From assembly GCA_027886175.1 (NCBI GenBank), contig JAJNNQ010000127.1, positions 62,001 through 126,000 on the forward strand: DNA of 64,000 nt, read 5' to 3'. Positions 13,731 to 24,837 of this stretch are shown one piece after another; positions within the stretch are counted from its first letter, which is position 1; each line of letters opens with the position of its first letter. The notes below the pieces were generated by a model. The model did not search any database. It was not told the origin of the DNA and worked only from the letters and a program-made list of their open reading frames with translations. The position numbers and the translations under genes were made by a program. Origin of the DNA: Phylloscopus collybita (Eukaryota > Chordata > Aves > Passeriformes > Phylloscopidae).

Positions 13731-15451
13731 TTTGGAACTACAAGGGCAGACAAACTTCCGTCAGGTGGTAGATTGCACCTGGGAGATATCCTCATTTGTA
13801 GAGAATTTTATTGGAATTCTAGTAGGCATAAGCCAAGTGGCTGGCAGAGAGCATTAGACACAAACGGTGGCCCATTTCCTTGGGAAACCAAAGTCTCCAT
13901 CTCACGTTTCTGATGTCAGTTTGTAGGAGGCCTTTGGTACTACAAGGGCAGACATACTTCTATCTTGTGGTTGATTGCATCGCAGAGATATCCTCATTTT
14001 TATGGAACTTCAGCAGTCATAACCACTGTACCAGGCAGACAGCATTAGACAGGAACAGTGGTCTTTTTCCATGGGAAACCAAAGTCTCCACACTACGTTC
14101 CCGATATCAGGTTTTAGGAGGTCTTTTGCAGTACATGGGAAGACAAACTTCCGTCTGTTGGTTTATTTCATCGGGGAGATATCCTCATTTGTATGGAATT
14201 TCAGCAGGCAGAAGCCCAGTGGCAGGCAGAGAGCATTAGACACAAACGGTGGCCCTTTTCCATGGGAAACCGAAGTCTCCAACCCAGGCTTCTGATGTCA
14301 GTTTTCAGGAGGCCTTTGGCATTAAAAGTGTAGACAAACATCCATCTGGTGGGAAATTGCATTTGGGAGATATCCTCATACGTATGGAATTTTAGTAGGC
14401 ATATACCCACTGGCAGGCAGCAGCATTAGACATGAACAATGGGCCTTTTCCATGGAAAAACAAATTATCCATCCTCACGTTCCTGATGTCATGTTTTAGG
14501 AGGCCTTTGGCACTACAAGAGCAGACAAACTTCCACATGGTGGTAGATTGCACCTGAGAGATATTCTCATTTGTAAAGAATTTTAGACGAATTTTAGTAC
14601 GCAGATTCCAAGAGGCAGGCAGACAGAATTAGACATGAATAGTGGCCCTTTTCCAGGGGAAATGAAAGTCTCCAGGCCAGGTTCCTGATGTCAGTTTTTA
14701 GGAGGCCTTTTGCACTACAAGAACAGACAAACTTCCAACTGGTGGCATATTGCATCTTGGAGATATCCTCATTTGTATGTAATTTCTGTAGCCATAAGCC
14801 CAGTGGCCGGGCGACAGCATTAGACACGAACGGTGGCCCTTTTCCATGGGAAACCGAATTCTCCACTCCAGGCTCCTGATGTCTATTTGTAGGAGGCCTT
14901 TGGCACTACAGGGGCAGACAAACTTCCATCAGGTGGTTGATTGCATCGGAGAGATTTCCAAATATCTTTGGAATTTCAGCAGGCAGAAGCCCAGTGGCAG
15001 GCAGACAGCATTAGACATGAACGCTGGCCCTTTTCCATGGGAAAACAAAGTCTCCACCCCAGGTTCCTGATGTCAGTTTTTTAGGAGGGCTTTGGTACTA
15101 CAAGGGCAGAGAATCTTCCATCTGGTTGTAGATTGCACCTGGGAGATATCCTCATTTCTATGGAATTTTAGTGGAATTTTAATAGGAAGAAGCCCAGTGG
15201 CAAGCAGACAGCATTACACACGAACGGTGGCCCATTTGTATGGGAAACCAAAGTGGCCACTCCCGGTTCCTGATGTCAGTTTTTAGGAGGCCTTTGCCAC
15301 TACAAGGGCAGGCAAACTTCCATCTGGTGGTAAATTGCATCTGCGAGATATGCTCATTTGTATGGAGATTTAGCAGGCATATGCCCAGTGGCAGGCACAC
15401 AGCATTAGGCATGAACAGTGCCCTATTCCACGGGAAACCAAATTATACATC

Positions 15452-15457
15452 CTACGT
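15452..15457. repeat. target-site duplication CTACGT, left of solo LTR
   Basis: Left copy of the perfect 6-bp direct repeat. It is part of the normal satellite sequence ATCCTACGTTT, also present uninterrupted near 958-967. Confidence 0.93.
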
Positions 15458-15666
15458 TGTGGAGAGAATGTGAATTGGAAGGGACAGACTGCGTTTGCGG
15501 AAGACGAATCGGGTTGTAACGCGAAGCAGGGCCAGGCACATCCCTCTCCAGAGATAACCTTTATCTCAAGGTCACAGACCCCTCTCTCTTTCCTTGCATA
15601 CCAGTACTTTTCCACTACCCTTAAGAAACTAGTAAGACCCCCTATGACGTAGCGAAACCCAGAAGG

Positions 15667-15674
15667 TACTTAAA
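15667..15674 (+). promoter_or_regulatory. TATA-like box of solo LTR
   Basis: TACTTAAA lies 16 bp upstream of the AATAAA signal and about 150 bp from the LTR end. TATA and poly(A) elements this close are known in compact retroviral LTRs. Assignment is by position only. Confidence 0.45.
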
Positions 15675-15689
15675 CCCTGTGTTTTAGAT

Positions 15690-15695
15690 AATAAA
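15690..15695 (+). promoter_or_regulatory. poly(A) signal AATAAA of solo LTR
   Basis: An exact AATAAA within the LTR on the + strand. It sets the orientation of the LTR and would place the R/U5 boundary shortly downstream. Confidence 0.7.
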
Positions 15696-15825
15696 CGCTT
15701 TTGACCAAACACATCACATTGGTGTTAACTGAGTCATTTGCCCGAACCCCACGCTCGCAGCTCGTGGTGGTCGTGTCTTCAATTAAACCCAGGCCACCAA
15801 GGCGATGGCTGAATAAGCCGCAACA

Positions 15826-15831
15826 CTACGT
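15826..15831. repeat. target-site duplication CTACGT, right of solo LTR
   Basis: Right copy of the perfect 6-bp direct repeat, followed at once by the continuing satellite TTAAGAAG. Confidence 0.93.
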
Positions 15832-16265
15832 TTAAGAAGAGAGTTTATAGGAGCCCTTTGGCACTACAAGGGCAGAGAAACTTCAAACCGGGAGTAGATT
15901 GCACCTGCGAGATATTCTCAATTTTATAGAATTTTAGAGGAATTTCAGTCCGCCGAATCCCACCGGCAGGCACACAGAATTAGACATGAATAGCGGCCTT
16001 TTCCAGGGGAAACCAAAGTCTCCAGGCCAGGTTCCTGATGTCAGCTTTTAGGAGGCCTTTTGCACTACAAGAACAGACAAACTTCCGACTGGTGGCATAT
16101 TGCATCTTGGAGATATCCTCATTTGTATGGAATTATAGTGGAATTAAAGTAGGCAGAAGCCCAGTGGCAAGTAGACAGCATTAAACACCAACGGTGGCCC
16201 ATTTCCATGGGAAACCAAAGTCTCCACCCGACGTTCATGATGTCCGTTTCTAGGAGGCCTTTGGA

Positions 16266-17390
16266 ACTACAAGAGCAGACAAACTTCCAACTGGTGGCAT
16301 ATTGCATCTTGGAGATATCCTCATTTGTATGTAATTTCTGTAGCCATAAGCCCAGTGGCCGGCAGACAGCATTAGACACGAACGGTGGCCCTTTTCCATG
16401 GGAAACCGAATTCTCCACTCCAGGCTCCTGATGTCAATTTGTAGGAGGCCTTTGGCACTACAGGGGCAGACAAACTTCCATCAGCTGGTTGATTGCATCG
16501 GAGAGATTTCCAAATATCTTTGGAATTTCAGCAGGCAGAAGCCCAGTGGCAGGCAGACAGCATTAGACATGAACGCTGGCCCTTTTCCATGGGAAAACAA
16601 AGTCTCCACCCCTGGTTCCTGATGTCAGTTTTTTAGGAGGGCTTTGGTACTACAAGGGCAGAGAATCTTCCATCTGGTTGTAGATTGCACCTCGGAGATA
16701 TCCTCATTTCTATGGAATTTTAGTGGAATTTTAATAAGAAGAAGCCCAGTGGCAAGCAGACAGCATTACACACGAACGGTGGCCCATTTTCATGGGAAAC
16801 CAAAGTCGCCACTCCCGGTTCCTGATGTCAGTTTTTAGGAGGTTTTTGCCACTACAAGGGCAGGCAAACTTCCATCTGGTGGTAAATTGCCTCTGCGAGA
16901 TATCCTCATTTGTATGGAATTTTAGCAGGCATACGCCCAGTGGCAGGCACACAGCATTAGGCATAAACAGTGCCCTATTCCACGGGAAACCAAAGTATAC
17001 ATCCCACGTTTAAGAAGTGAGTTTATAGGAGCCCTTTGGCACTACAAGGGGAGAGAAACTTCAAACCGGGAGTAGATTGCACCTGCAAGATATTCTCAAT
17101 TTTATAGAATTTTAGAGGAATTTCAGTACGCCAAATCCCACCGGCAGGCACACAGAATTATACATGAATAGTGGCCTTTTCCAGGGGAAACCAAAGCCTC
17201 CAGGCCAGGTTCCTGATGTCTGTTTTTAGGAGGCCTTTTGCACTACAAGAACAGACAACCTTCCGACTGGTGGCATATTGCATCTTGGAGATATCCTCAT
17301 TTGTATGGAATTCTAGTGCAATCACAGTAGGCAGAAGCCCAGTGGCAAGTAGACAGCATTAAACACCAACGGTGGCCCATTTCCATGGGA
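16266..17390 (+). repeat. 1,178-bp tandem satellite block, copy 2 (empty LTR site)
   Basis: This is the partner of 14,714-16,212. Around 17,003-17,012 it has the uninterrupted sequence CATCCCACGTTTAAGAAG, where copy 1 has CTACGT, then the LTR, then CTACGT and TTAAGAAG. It therefore serves as a natural empty site for the insertion. Confidence 0.9.
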
Positions 17391-19189
17391 AACCAAAGTC
17401 TCCTCTCCAGGTTCCTGATGTCAATTTGTAGGAAGCCTTTGGCTCTACAGGGGGAGACAAACTTCCATCTGGTGGTAGATTGCACCTGGGAGACATCCTC
17501 ATTTGTAAGGAATTTTAGTGGGATTTTAATAGGCAGAAGCCTAGTGGCAGGAACACATCATTAGACACAAACGCTGGCCCATTTCCATGGGAAACCAAAG
17601 TCTCCACTCCAGGTTCCTGGTGTCAGTTTGTAGGAGGCCTTTGGAACTACAAGGGCAGATAAACTTCCAACTGGTGGTAGATTCCATCTGGGAGATATCC
17701 TCATTTCTCTGGAATTTCAGCAGGCATAAGCCCAGTGGCAGACAGACAGCATTAGACAGGAACGGTGGCCCTTTTCCATAGAAAACCAAAGTCTCCACCC
17801 CACGTTACTGATGTCAATTTGCAGGAGGCCTTTGGCACTACAAGGGCTACATACTTCCATCTCGTTGTGTATTCCATCAGGGAGATATCCTTCTTTGTAT
17901 GGAATTTTACTGGAATTTTAGTATGCAGAAGCCGAGTAGCCAGCAAACAGCATCAGACAAGAACGGTGGCCCATTTCCTTGGGAAATAAAAGTCTCCACC
18001 CCACATTCCTGATGTCCGTTTGTAGGAGGCCTTTGGCACTACAAGGCCAGGAAAATTTCCAACTGGTGGTAGATTGCATCTGGGAGACATCCTCATTTGT
18101 ATGCAATTTTAGCTGCCATAAGCCCAGTGGCAGGCAGACAGCATTAGATTTGAACGGTGGCCCTTTTCCATGGGAAACCAAAGTCTCCACCTCACGTTCC
18201 TGATGAAAATTTGTAGGAGGCCTTTGGAATTACACGGGAAGACAAACTTCCATCTGGTAGTAGATTGTTCCTGGGAGATATCCTCATTTCTATGCAATTT
18301 TAGAAGGCAGAACCACAGTGGCAGGTAGACTGCATTAGACACGAGCAGTGGCCCCTTTCCATGGGAAACCAATGTCTTCACTCCAGGTTCCTGATGTCTG
18401 TGTGTTGGAGGCCTTAACACTGCAAGGGCAGACAAACATCCAAGTGGTGGTGGATTCTATCTGGGAGATATCCCCATTTGTATGGAATTTAAGACGGCAT
18501 AAGCCCAGTGGCCGGCAGACAGCATTAGACAAAAACGGTGGCATTTTTCCATGGGAAACCAAAGTCTCCACCTCACGTTCCTGATGTCAGTTTGTAAGAG
18601 GCCTTAGGCACTACAAAGGCAAAGGAAAATTCATCTGGTGGTAGATTGCACCAGGGAGGGAGATATCCTCATTTGAATGGAATTTTAGTGGAATTTTAGT
18701 CGGCAGAATCCGAAAAGTCGCCAGATAGCATTAGACAAGAACGGTGGCCCTTTTCCATGGAAAACCAAAGTCTCCATCTCACGTTCCTGATGTCAGTTTG
18801 TAGGATGCCTTTGGCACTACAAAGGCAGATAAACTTCCATCTGGTGGTAGATTCCATCTGGGAGATATCCTCATTTTTGTGGAATTTCAGCAGGCATGAG
18901 CCTAGTTCCAGGCAGACTGCATTAGACATTAACGGTGACCCTTTTCAATGGGACACCAAAGTCTCCACCTCACGTTCCTTATGTCAGTTTATAGGAGGCC
19001 TTTGGAACTACAAGGGCACACAAACGTCCATCTCTCCGGAGAATGCAACTGTGAGATATCCTCATTTGCATAGAATTTAAGTGGAATTCTTGTGGGCAGA
19101 ATCCCAGCGGCAGATAGCGAGCATTAGACACGAACGGTGGCCCTTTTCCATGGGAAATCAACGTCTCCACCTCACGATCTTTATATCAG

Positions 19190-19920
19190 TTACTACGAGG
19201 CCTTTGGCACTACAAGGGCAGACAAAATTCCATCTGCTGGTAGATTCCACCTGGGAGATATCCTCTGTTGTATGGAATTTCAGCAGGCATATGCCCAGTT
19301 GCAGGCAGACAGCATTAGACACGAACGGTGGCCCTTTTCCATGGGAAACCTAAGTGTCCACCCTACGTTTAAAATGTCATTTTATACGAGGCTTTTGGCA
19401 CTACAAGGGCAGAGGAACTTTCATCTGGTGGTAGATTGAACCAGGGAGGTATCCTCATTTGTATGGAATTTTAGTGGAATTTTAGTAGGAAGAAGCCCAG
19501 TTGCAGGCAGACAGCATTAGACAGGAACGGTGGCCCTTTTCCATGGAAAACCAAAGTCTCCACCCCACATTCCTGATGTAAATTTATACGAGGCTTTTGG
19601 CACGATAAGGGCAGACAAACTTCCAACTGGTGGTAGATTGCACGTGAGAGATATCTTCATTTGCATGGAATTTTAGTGGAATTTTAGTAGGCAGAATCCC
19701 AATGATTGGCAGAGAGCATAAAACACAAACGGTGTCCCTTTTCCATCAGACAAGAAGGTCTCTACCCCAGTCTCCTGATGTCAGTTTCTGGGAAGCTTTT
19801 GGCACTACAAGGCTAGAAAAACTTCCACCTGGTGGTAGAGTGCATCTGGGAGATATCCTCATTTGTATGCAATTTTAGCAGGCAGAAGCCCAGTGGCCGG
19901 CAGACAGCATTAGACAGAAA
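19190..19920 (+). repeat. dispersed satellite block, partner of 2,560-3,290
   Basis: Second member of the dispersed pair, ending about 230 bp before the orientation switch. It matches through the monomer with GGCAGAGAGCATAAAACACA near 19,700. Confidence 0.7.
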
Positions 19921-20144
19921 CAGTGGCCATTTTCCATGGGAAACCAAAGTCTCCACCTCACATTCCTGATGTCAATTTGTAGGAGGCCTTTGGCATTACA
20001 AGGGCAAACAAAACTCCATCTCGTGGGAGAATGCAACTGCGAGATATCCTCATTTGCATGGAATTTAAGTGGAATTCTTGTGGGCAGGATCCCAGCGGCA
20101 GGTAGAGAGCATTAGACACGAACGGTGGCTCTTTTCCATGGGAC

Positions 20145-20157
20145 ACCAAAGCAGGGT
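20145..20157. other. satellite orientation switch (inversion junction)
   Basis: Left of here the last + monomer runs to GGGACACCAAAG. Right of here the first - monomer begins GGGTTATGCCTGCTAAAATT. Between them lie at most two or three unassigned bases (around CA at 20,152-20,153). The monomer phases that meet are different, so the joint is not a hairpin-like mirror of itself. It is the only orientation change I found in the window. Confidence 0.85.
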
Positions 20158-23100
20158 TATGCCTGCTAAAATTCCATACAAATGAGAATATCTCGCAGAT
20201 GCAATTTACCACAAGATGGAAGTTTGCCTGACCTTGTAGTGGCAAAGGCCTACTAAAATCTGACATCAGGAACGTGGTGTGGAGACTTTGGTTTCCCATG
20301 GAAAAGGACTACCGTTCGTGTCTAATGCTGTCTGCCTGGCACTGTGGTTATGACTGCTGAAGTTCCATACAAATGTGGTTATCTCCCAGGTGCAATCTAC
20401 AACCAGGTGGAAGTTTGTCTGCCCTTGTAGTGCCAAAGGCCTCCTAAAAAGGAACATCAGAAACGCGGGCTGGAGACTTTGGTTTCCCATAGAAATGGGC
20501 CACCGTTCGTGTCTAATGCTGTCTGCCTGCCACTGGCCTACTTCCTACTAAAATTCCACTAAAATTCCAAAAAAATGAGGATATCTCCCAGGTGCAATCT
20601 ACAACCAGATGGAAGTTTCTCTGCCCTTATATTGGAAAACACCTCCTACAAAGTGACATCAGCAACGTGGGGTGGAGATTTTGAATTCCCATGGAAAAGG
20701 GTCACCGTTCGTGTCTAACGTTGTCTGCCTCCCACTGGGGTTATGCCTGCTGAAATTCCATGCAAATGAGGATATCTCCCAGATGGAATCTACCACCAGT
20801 TGGAAGTTTGTCTGCCCTTGTAGTGCCAAAGGCCTCCTAAATATTGACATCAGGAACGTGGATTGGACTTTGGTTTCCCATGGAAAAGGGGCACCGTTTG
20901 TGCCTAATGCTATGTGCCTGCCGCTGGGCTTATGCCTAGTAAAGTTCCATACAAATGAGGATATCTCCCACATGGAATTTACCATCAGATGGAAGTTTGT
21001 CTTCCCTTGTAGTGCCAAAGGCCTCCTAAAAAACTGGTATCAGGAACCAGGGGTGGAGATTTTTGTTTCCCATGGAAAAGGGCCACCGTTCGTGTCTAAT
21101 GGTGTCTGCCTGCAACTGGGGTTATGCCTGCTGAAATTCCTCACAAATGAGGATATCTCCCTGATGGAATCTTCCACCTGATGGAAGTATGTCTGCCCTT
21201 ATAGTTCCAAAGTCCTCCTAAAAACTGACATCAGGAACGTGGGGTGTAGACTTTGTTTTCCCAAGGAAATTGGCCACCGTTCGAGTCTAATGCTGTCTGC
21301 CTGCCACTGGGCTTCTGCCTGCTGAATTTCCAAAGATATTTGGAAATCTCTCCGATGCAATCAACCACCTGACGGAAGTTTTTCTGCCCTTGTAATGCCA
21401 AAGGCCTCTTAAACACTGACATCAGGAACCTGGAGTGGAGACTTTTGTTTCCCATGGAAATGGGCCACCGTTCGTTCCTAATGCGGTCTGCCTGCCACTG
21501 GGTTTCTTCCTACTAAAATTCCACTAAAATTCCATAGAAATAAGGATATCTTCCAAGTGCAATCTACAACCAGATAGAAGAATCTCTGCCCTTGTAGTAC
21601 CAAAGCTCTCCTAAAAAACTGACATCAGAAACCAGGGGTGCAGACTTTGTTTTCCCATGGAAATGGGCCAGCAATCGTGTCTAATGCTATCTGCCTGCCA
21701 CTGGGCTTCTGCCTGCTGAAATTCCAAAGAAATTTGAAAATCTCTCCGATGCAATCTACCTCCTGACGGAAGTTTCTCTGCCTCTGTAATGCCAAATGCC
21801 TCCTACAAATTGACATCAGGAGCCTGGAGTGGAGACTTTGGTTTCCCATGGAAATGGGCCACCGTTGGTGTTTAATGCTGTCTACTTGCCACTGGGCTTC
21901 TGCCTACTTTAATTCCACTAAAATTCCATACAAATGAGGATATCTCCAAGACGCAATATGCCACCAGTTGGAAGTTTTTCTGTTCTTGTAGTGCAAAAGG
22001 CCTCCTAAAAACTGACATCAGGAACCTGGCCTGGAGACTTTGTTTTCCCCTGGAAAACGGCCACTATACATGTCTAATTCTGTGTGCCTGCAGCTGGGAT
22101 TCTGCGTACTAAAATTCCTCTAAAATTTAATACAAATGGCACTATTTCGCAGGTGCAATCCTCCCCCAGTTTAAAGTATCTCTGCCCTTGTAGTGCCAAA
22201 GGGCTCCTATAAACTGACATCTGAAACGTAGGATGGATAATTTGGTTTCCCATGGAAAAGGGCCACTGTTCATGCCTAATGCTGTGTGCCTGCCACTGGG
22301 CGTATGCCTGCTAAAATTCCATACAAATGAGGATATCTCGAAGATGCAATTTACCACGAGATGGAAGTTTGTCTGCCCTTGTAGTGGCAAAAGCCCCCTT
22401 AAAAACTGACATCAGGAACCAGGCGTGGAGACTTTGGTTTCCCATGGAAAAAGGACCACCGTTCGTATCTAATGCTGTCTGCCTGGCACTGTGGTGATGA
22501 CTGCTGAAGTTCCATACAAATGAGGATATCTCCCAGGTGCAATCTACCACCAGGTGGAAGTTTGTCTGCCCTCGTAGTGCCAAAGGCCTCCAAAAAACTG
22601 ACATCAGGAACGTGGGGTGAAGACTTTGGTTTCCCATGGAGAAGGTCCATCGTTCGTTTCTAATGCTGTCTGCCTGGCTTTGAGATTATGAGTGCTGAAG
22701 TTCCATACAAATGAGGATATCTCCCAGGTGCAATCTACCACCAGATGGAAGTTTGTCTGCCCTTGTAGTGCCAAAGGCCTCCTAAAAACTGACATCAGGA
22801 ACGTGGGGTGGAGACTTTGGTTTCCCATGGAAAAGGGCCACCGTTTGTGTCTAATGGTATGTGCCTGCCACTGTGCTTATGCCTAGTAAAATTCCATACA
22901 AATGAGGATATCTCCCAGATGGAATCTACCACTATTTGAAAGTTTGTCTGCCCTTGTAATGCCAACGGCCTCCTACAAACTGACATCAGGAATCTGGAGA
23001 GGACGCTTTGGTTTCCCATGGAAGAGGGCCACCCTTGCTGTTTAATGCTGTCTCTTTGCCACTGGGCTTATGACTACTGAAATTACATACAAATGAGGAT

Positions 23101-24400
23101 ATCTCCCAGATGCAATATGCCACCAGATGGAAGTTTGTCTGCTCTTGCAGTGCCAAAGGCCTCGTTCAAAGTGATATCTGGAACCTGGCCTGGAACTTTG
23201 GTTTCCTATGGAAAAGGCCCACCGTTCGTATTTAATGCTGTCGGTCTGCAACTGGGCTTCTGAGTACTAAAATTCCACTAAAATTCCATACAAATGAGGA
23301 CATCTCCATGGTGCAATCTACCACCAGTTAGAAGTTTGTCTGCCCTTGTAGTACCAAAGGCCTCCTAAAAACTGACATCAGGAACGTGAGGTGGAGACTT
23401 TGGTTTCCATGGAAAAGGGGCACCGTTTTTGTCTAATGCTCTGTGCCTGCCACTGGGCTTATGCGTAGTAAAATTCCATACAAATGAGGATATCTCCCAG
23501 ATGGAATTTTCCATCAGATGGAAGTTTGTCTGCCCTTGTAGTGGCAAAGGCCTCCTAAAACCTGACATCAGGAACCACGGGTGAGGATTTTTGTTTCCCA
23601 TGGAAAAGGGCCACCGTTTGTGTCTAATGCTCTCTGCCAGCCACTTGGCTTATGCCTACTAGAATTCCAATAAAATTCTCTACAAATGAGGATATCTCCC
23701 AGGTGCAATCTACCACCTGACGGAAGTTTGTCTGCCCTTGTAGTTCCAAAGGCCTCCTACAAACTGACATCAGGAACGTGAGGTGGAGACTTTGGTTTCC
23801 AATGGAAAAGTTCCACTGTTCCTGTCTAATGCTGTCTGCCTGCCACTGAGCTTCTGCCTGTTGAAATTCCATAGAAATGAGGATATCTCCTCGATGCAAT
23901 CAACCACCAGACGGAACGTGGTCTGCCTTTGTACTGCCAAAGGCCTCCTTCAAACTGACATCAGGAACCTGGGGTTGAGACTTTGGTTTCCCATGGAAAA
24001 GGGCCACCGTTCGTGTCTAATGCTGTCTGCTTGCCACTGGGATTATGGCTACTAAAATTACATACAAATGAGGATATCTCCCAGATGCAATATGCCACCA
24101 GATGGAAGTTTGTCTGCTCTTGCAGTGCCAAAGGCCTCCTTCAAACTGACATTCGGAACCTGGCCTGGAGACTTCGGTTTCCTATGGAAAAGGCCCACCG
24201 TTTATGTTTAATGATGTCTGTCTGCCACTGGGCTTCTGAGTACTAAAATACCACTAAAATTCCATAAAAATGAGGACATCTCCAAGGTGCAATCTACCGC
24301 CAGATGGAAATTTGTCTGCCAGTGTAGCGCCAATGGCCTCCTAAAAACTGACATCAGGAACATAGGATGCATAATTGGTTTTTCCATGGAAAAGGGCAAC
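20158..24400 (-). repeat. diverged satellite monomers, - arm
   Basis: About 22 mutually diverged monomers lie between the orientation switch and the HOR zone. The part around 21,240-22,410 is related in inverted orientation to about 780-1,950 (coordinate sum near 23,190), so this zone is the counterpart of the diverged zone beyond 540 in the + arm. No gene was seen. Confidence 0.7.
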
Positions 24401-24455
24401 CGTTCGTGTCTAATGCTGTCTGCCTGCCACTGGGTTACGCCTGCTGAAATTCCTC

Positions 24456-24837
24456 ACAAATGAGGATATCTCCCAGATGGAATCTACCACCAGTTCGAAG
24501 TTTGTTTGCCCTTGTAGTGCCAAAGGCCTTCTAAAAACTGACATCAGGAACGTGGGGTGGAGACTCCGGTTTCCCATGAAAAAGGTCCACCGTTCGTGTC
24601 CTATGCTGTCTGCCTGCCACTGACCTTCTGCCTGCTGAAATTCCATACAAATGAGGATATCTCCCAGATGGAATCTACCACCAGTTCGAAGTTTGTTTGC
24701 CCTTGTAGTGCCAAAGGCCTTCTAAAAACTGACATCAGGAACGTGGGGTGGAGACTCCGGTTTCCCATGAAAAAGGTCCACCGTTCGTGTCCTATGCTGT
24801 CTGCCTGCCACTGACCTTCTGCCTGCTGAAATTCCAT
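24456..24837 (-). repeat. two adjacent identical 191-bp monomers
   Basis: 24,456-24,646 and 24,647-24,837 read identically, including rare variants such as GACTCCGG and CCCATGAAAAAGG that other monomers lack. Neighbouring monomers normally differ at many positions, so this is a very recent single-monomer duplication. A related single monomer is present, inverted, near 300-490. Confidence 0.85.

Larger units (their letters stand above)
15458..15825 (+). mobile_element. solo LTR, class II (ERVK-like) endogenous retrovirus, 368 bp
   Basis: A non-satellite sequence starts TGTGGAGAG and ends GCCGCAACA, the canonical TG...CA termini of an LTR, and is bounded by the identical hexamer CTACGT. Removing the element and one hexamer restores a normal monomer that matches the paralogous empty site near 17,005. 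It has a TATA-like TACTTAAA (15,667-15,674) and an AATAAA (15,690-15,695), both on the + strand, which gives its orientation. There is no internal viral sequence, so it is a solo LTR left by LTR-LTR recombination. A 6-bp duplication is usual for alpha- and betaretrovirus-like elements. It is not the same family as the ERV at 52.5 kb: that LTR is about 716 bp, and only the last few bases (GCAACA) agree. Confidence 0.93.
14714..16212 (+). repeat. 1,178-bp tandem satellite block, copy 1 (contains LTR)
   Basis: The sequence before the LTR matches copy 2 at an offset of 1,552 bp (14,846 to 16,398; 15,092 to 16,644; 15,240 to 16,792). The sequence after the LTR matches at 1,178 bp. The 374-bp difference equals the 368-bp LTR plus one 6-bp target duplication. 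The block therefore existed as a six-monomer tandem pair before the LTR arrived. Confidence 0.9.
1..20151 (+). repeat. 191/202-bp satellite array, + orientation arm
   Basis: This arm is a head-to-tail satellite with every monomer reading on the + strand. Recurrent landmarks in each monomer, in order, are a GATGTCAGTTT-like box, GGAGGCCTTTGG, a GATATC-centred box, one or two TGGAATTTTAG units, CAGACAGCATTAGACACGAA and TTTCCATGGGAAA. Short monomers repeat at 191 bp (for example 9,764 to 9,955) and long ones at 202 bp (9,955 to 10,157). The array is interrupted only by the solo LTR at 15,458-15,825. The short open frames of about 74 codons are by-products of the monomer: 191 and 202 are not multiples of 3, so each frame runs into a stop in the next monomer. 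No gene is supported anywhere in this stretch. Confidence 0.97.
13731..20151 (+). repeat. diverged satellite monomers, + arm, up to the orientation switch
   Basis: Monomers here are diverged, with nested local duplications: a 1,178-bp tandem pair (14,714-16,212 and 16,266-17,390) and a pair about 988 bp apart (around 19,081 and 20,069). The solo LTR lies inside the first member of the 1,178-bp pair. The zone ends at the inversion junction. No coding gene was seen. Confidence 0.75.

Noticed and set aside
15470..15652. 60-codon + frame and 81-codon - frame inside the solo LTR
   Set aside because: Both lie within a non-coding LTR, one running into flanking satellite, and resemble no viral or host protein.
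20100..20200. Perfect palindrome or hairpin at the orientation switch
   Set aside because: The sequences either side of the joint are at different monomer phases and are not reverse complements of each other at the joint.
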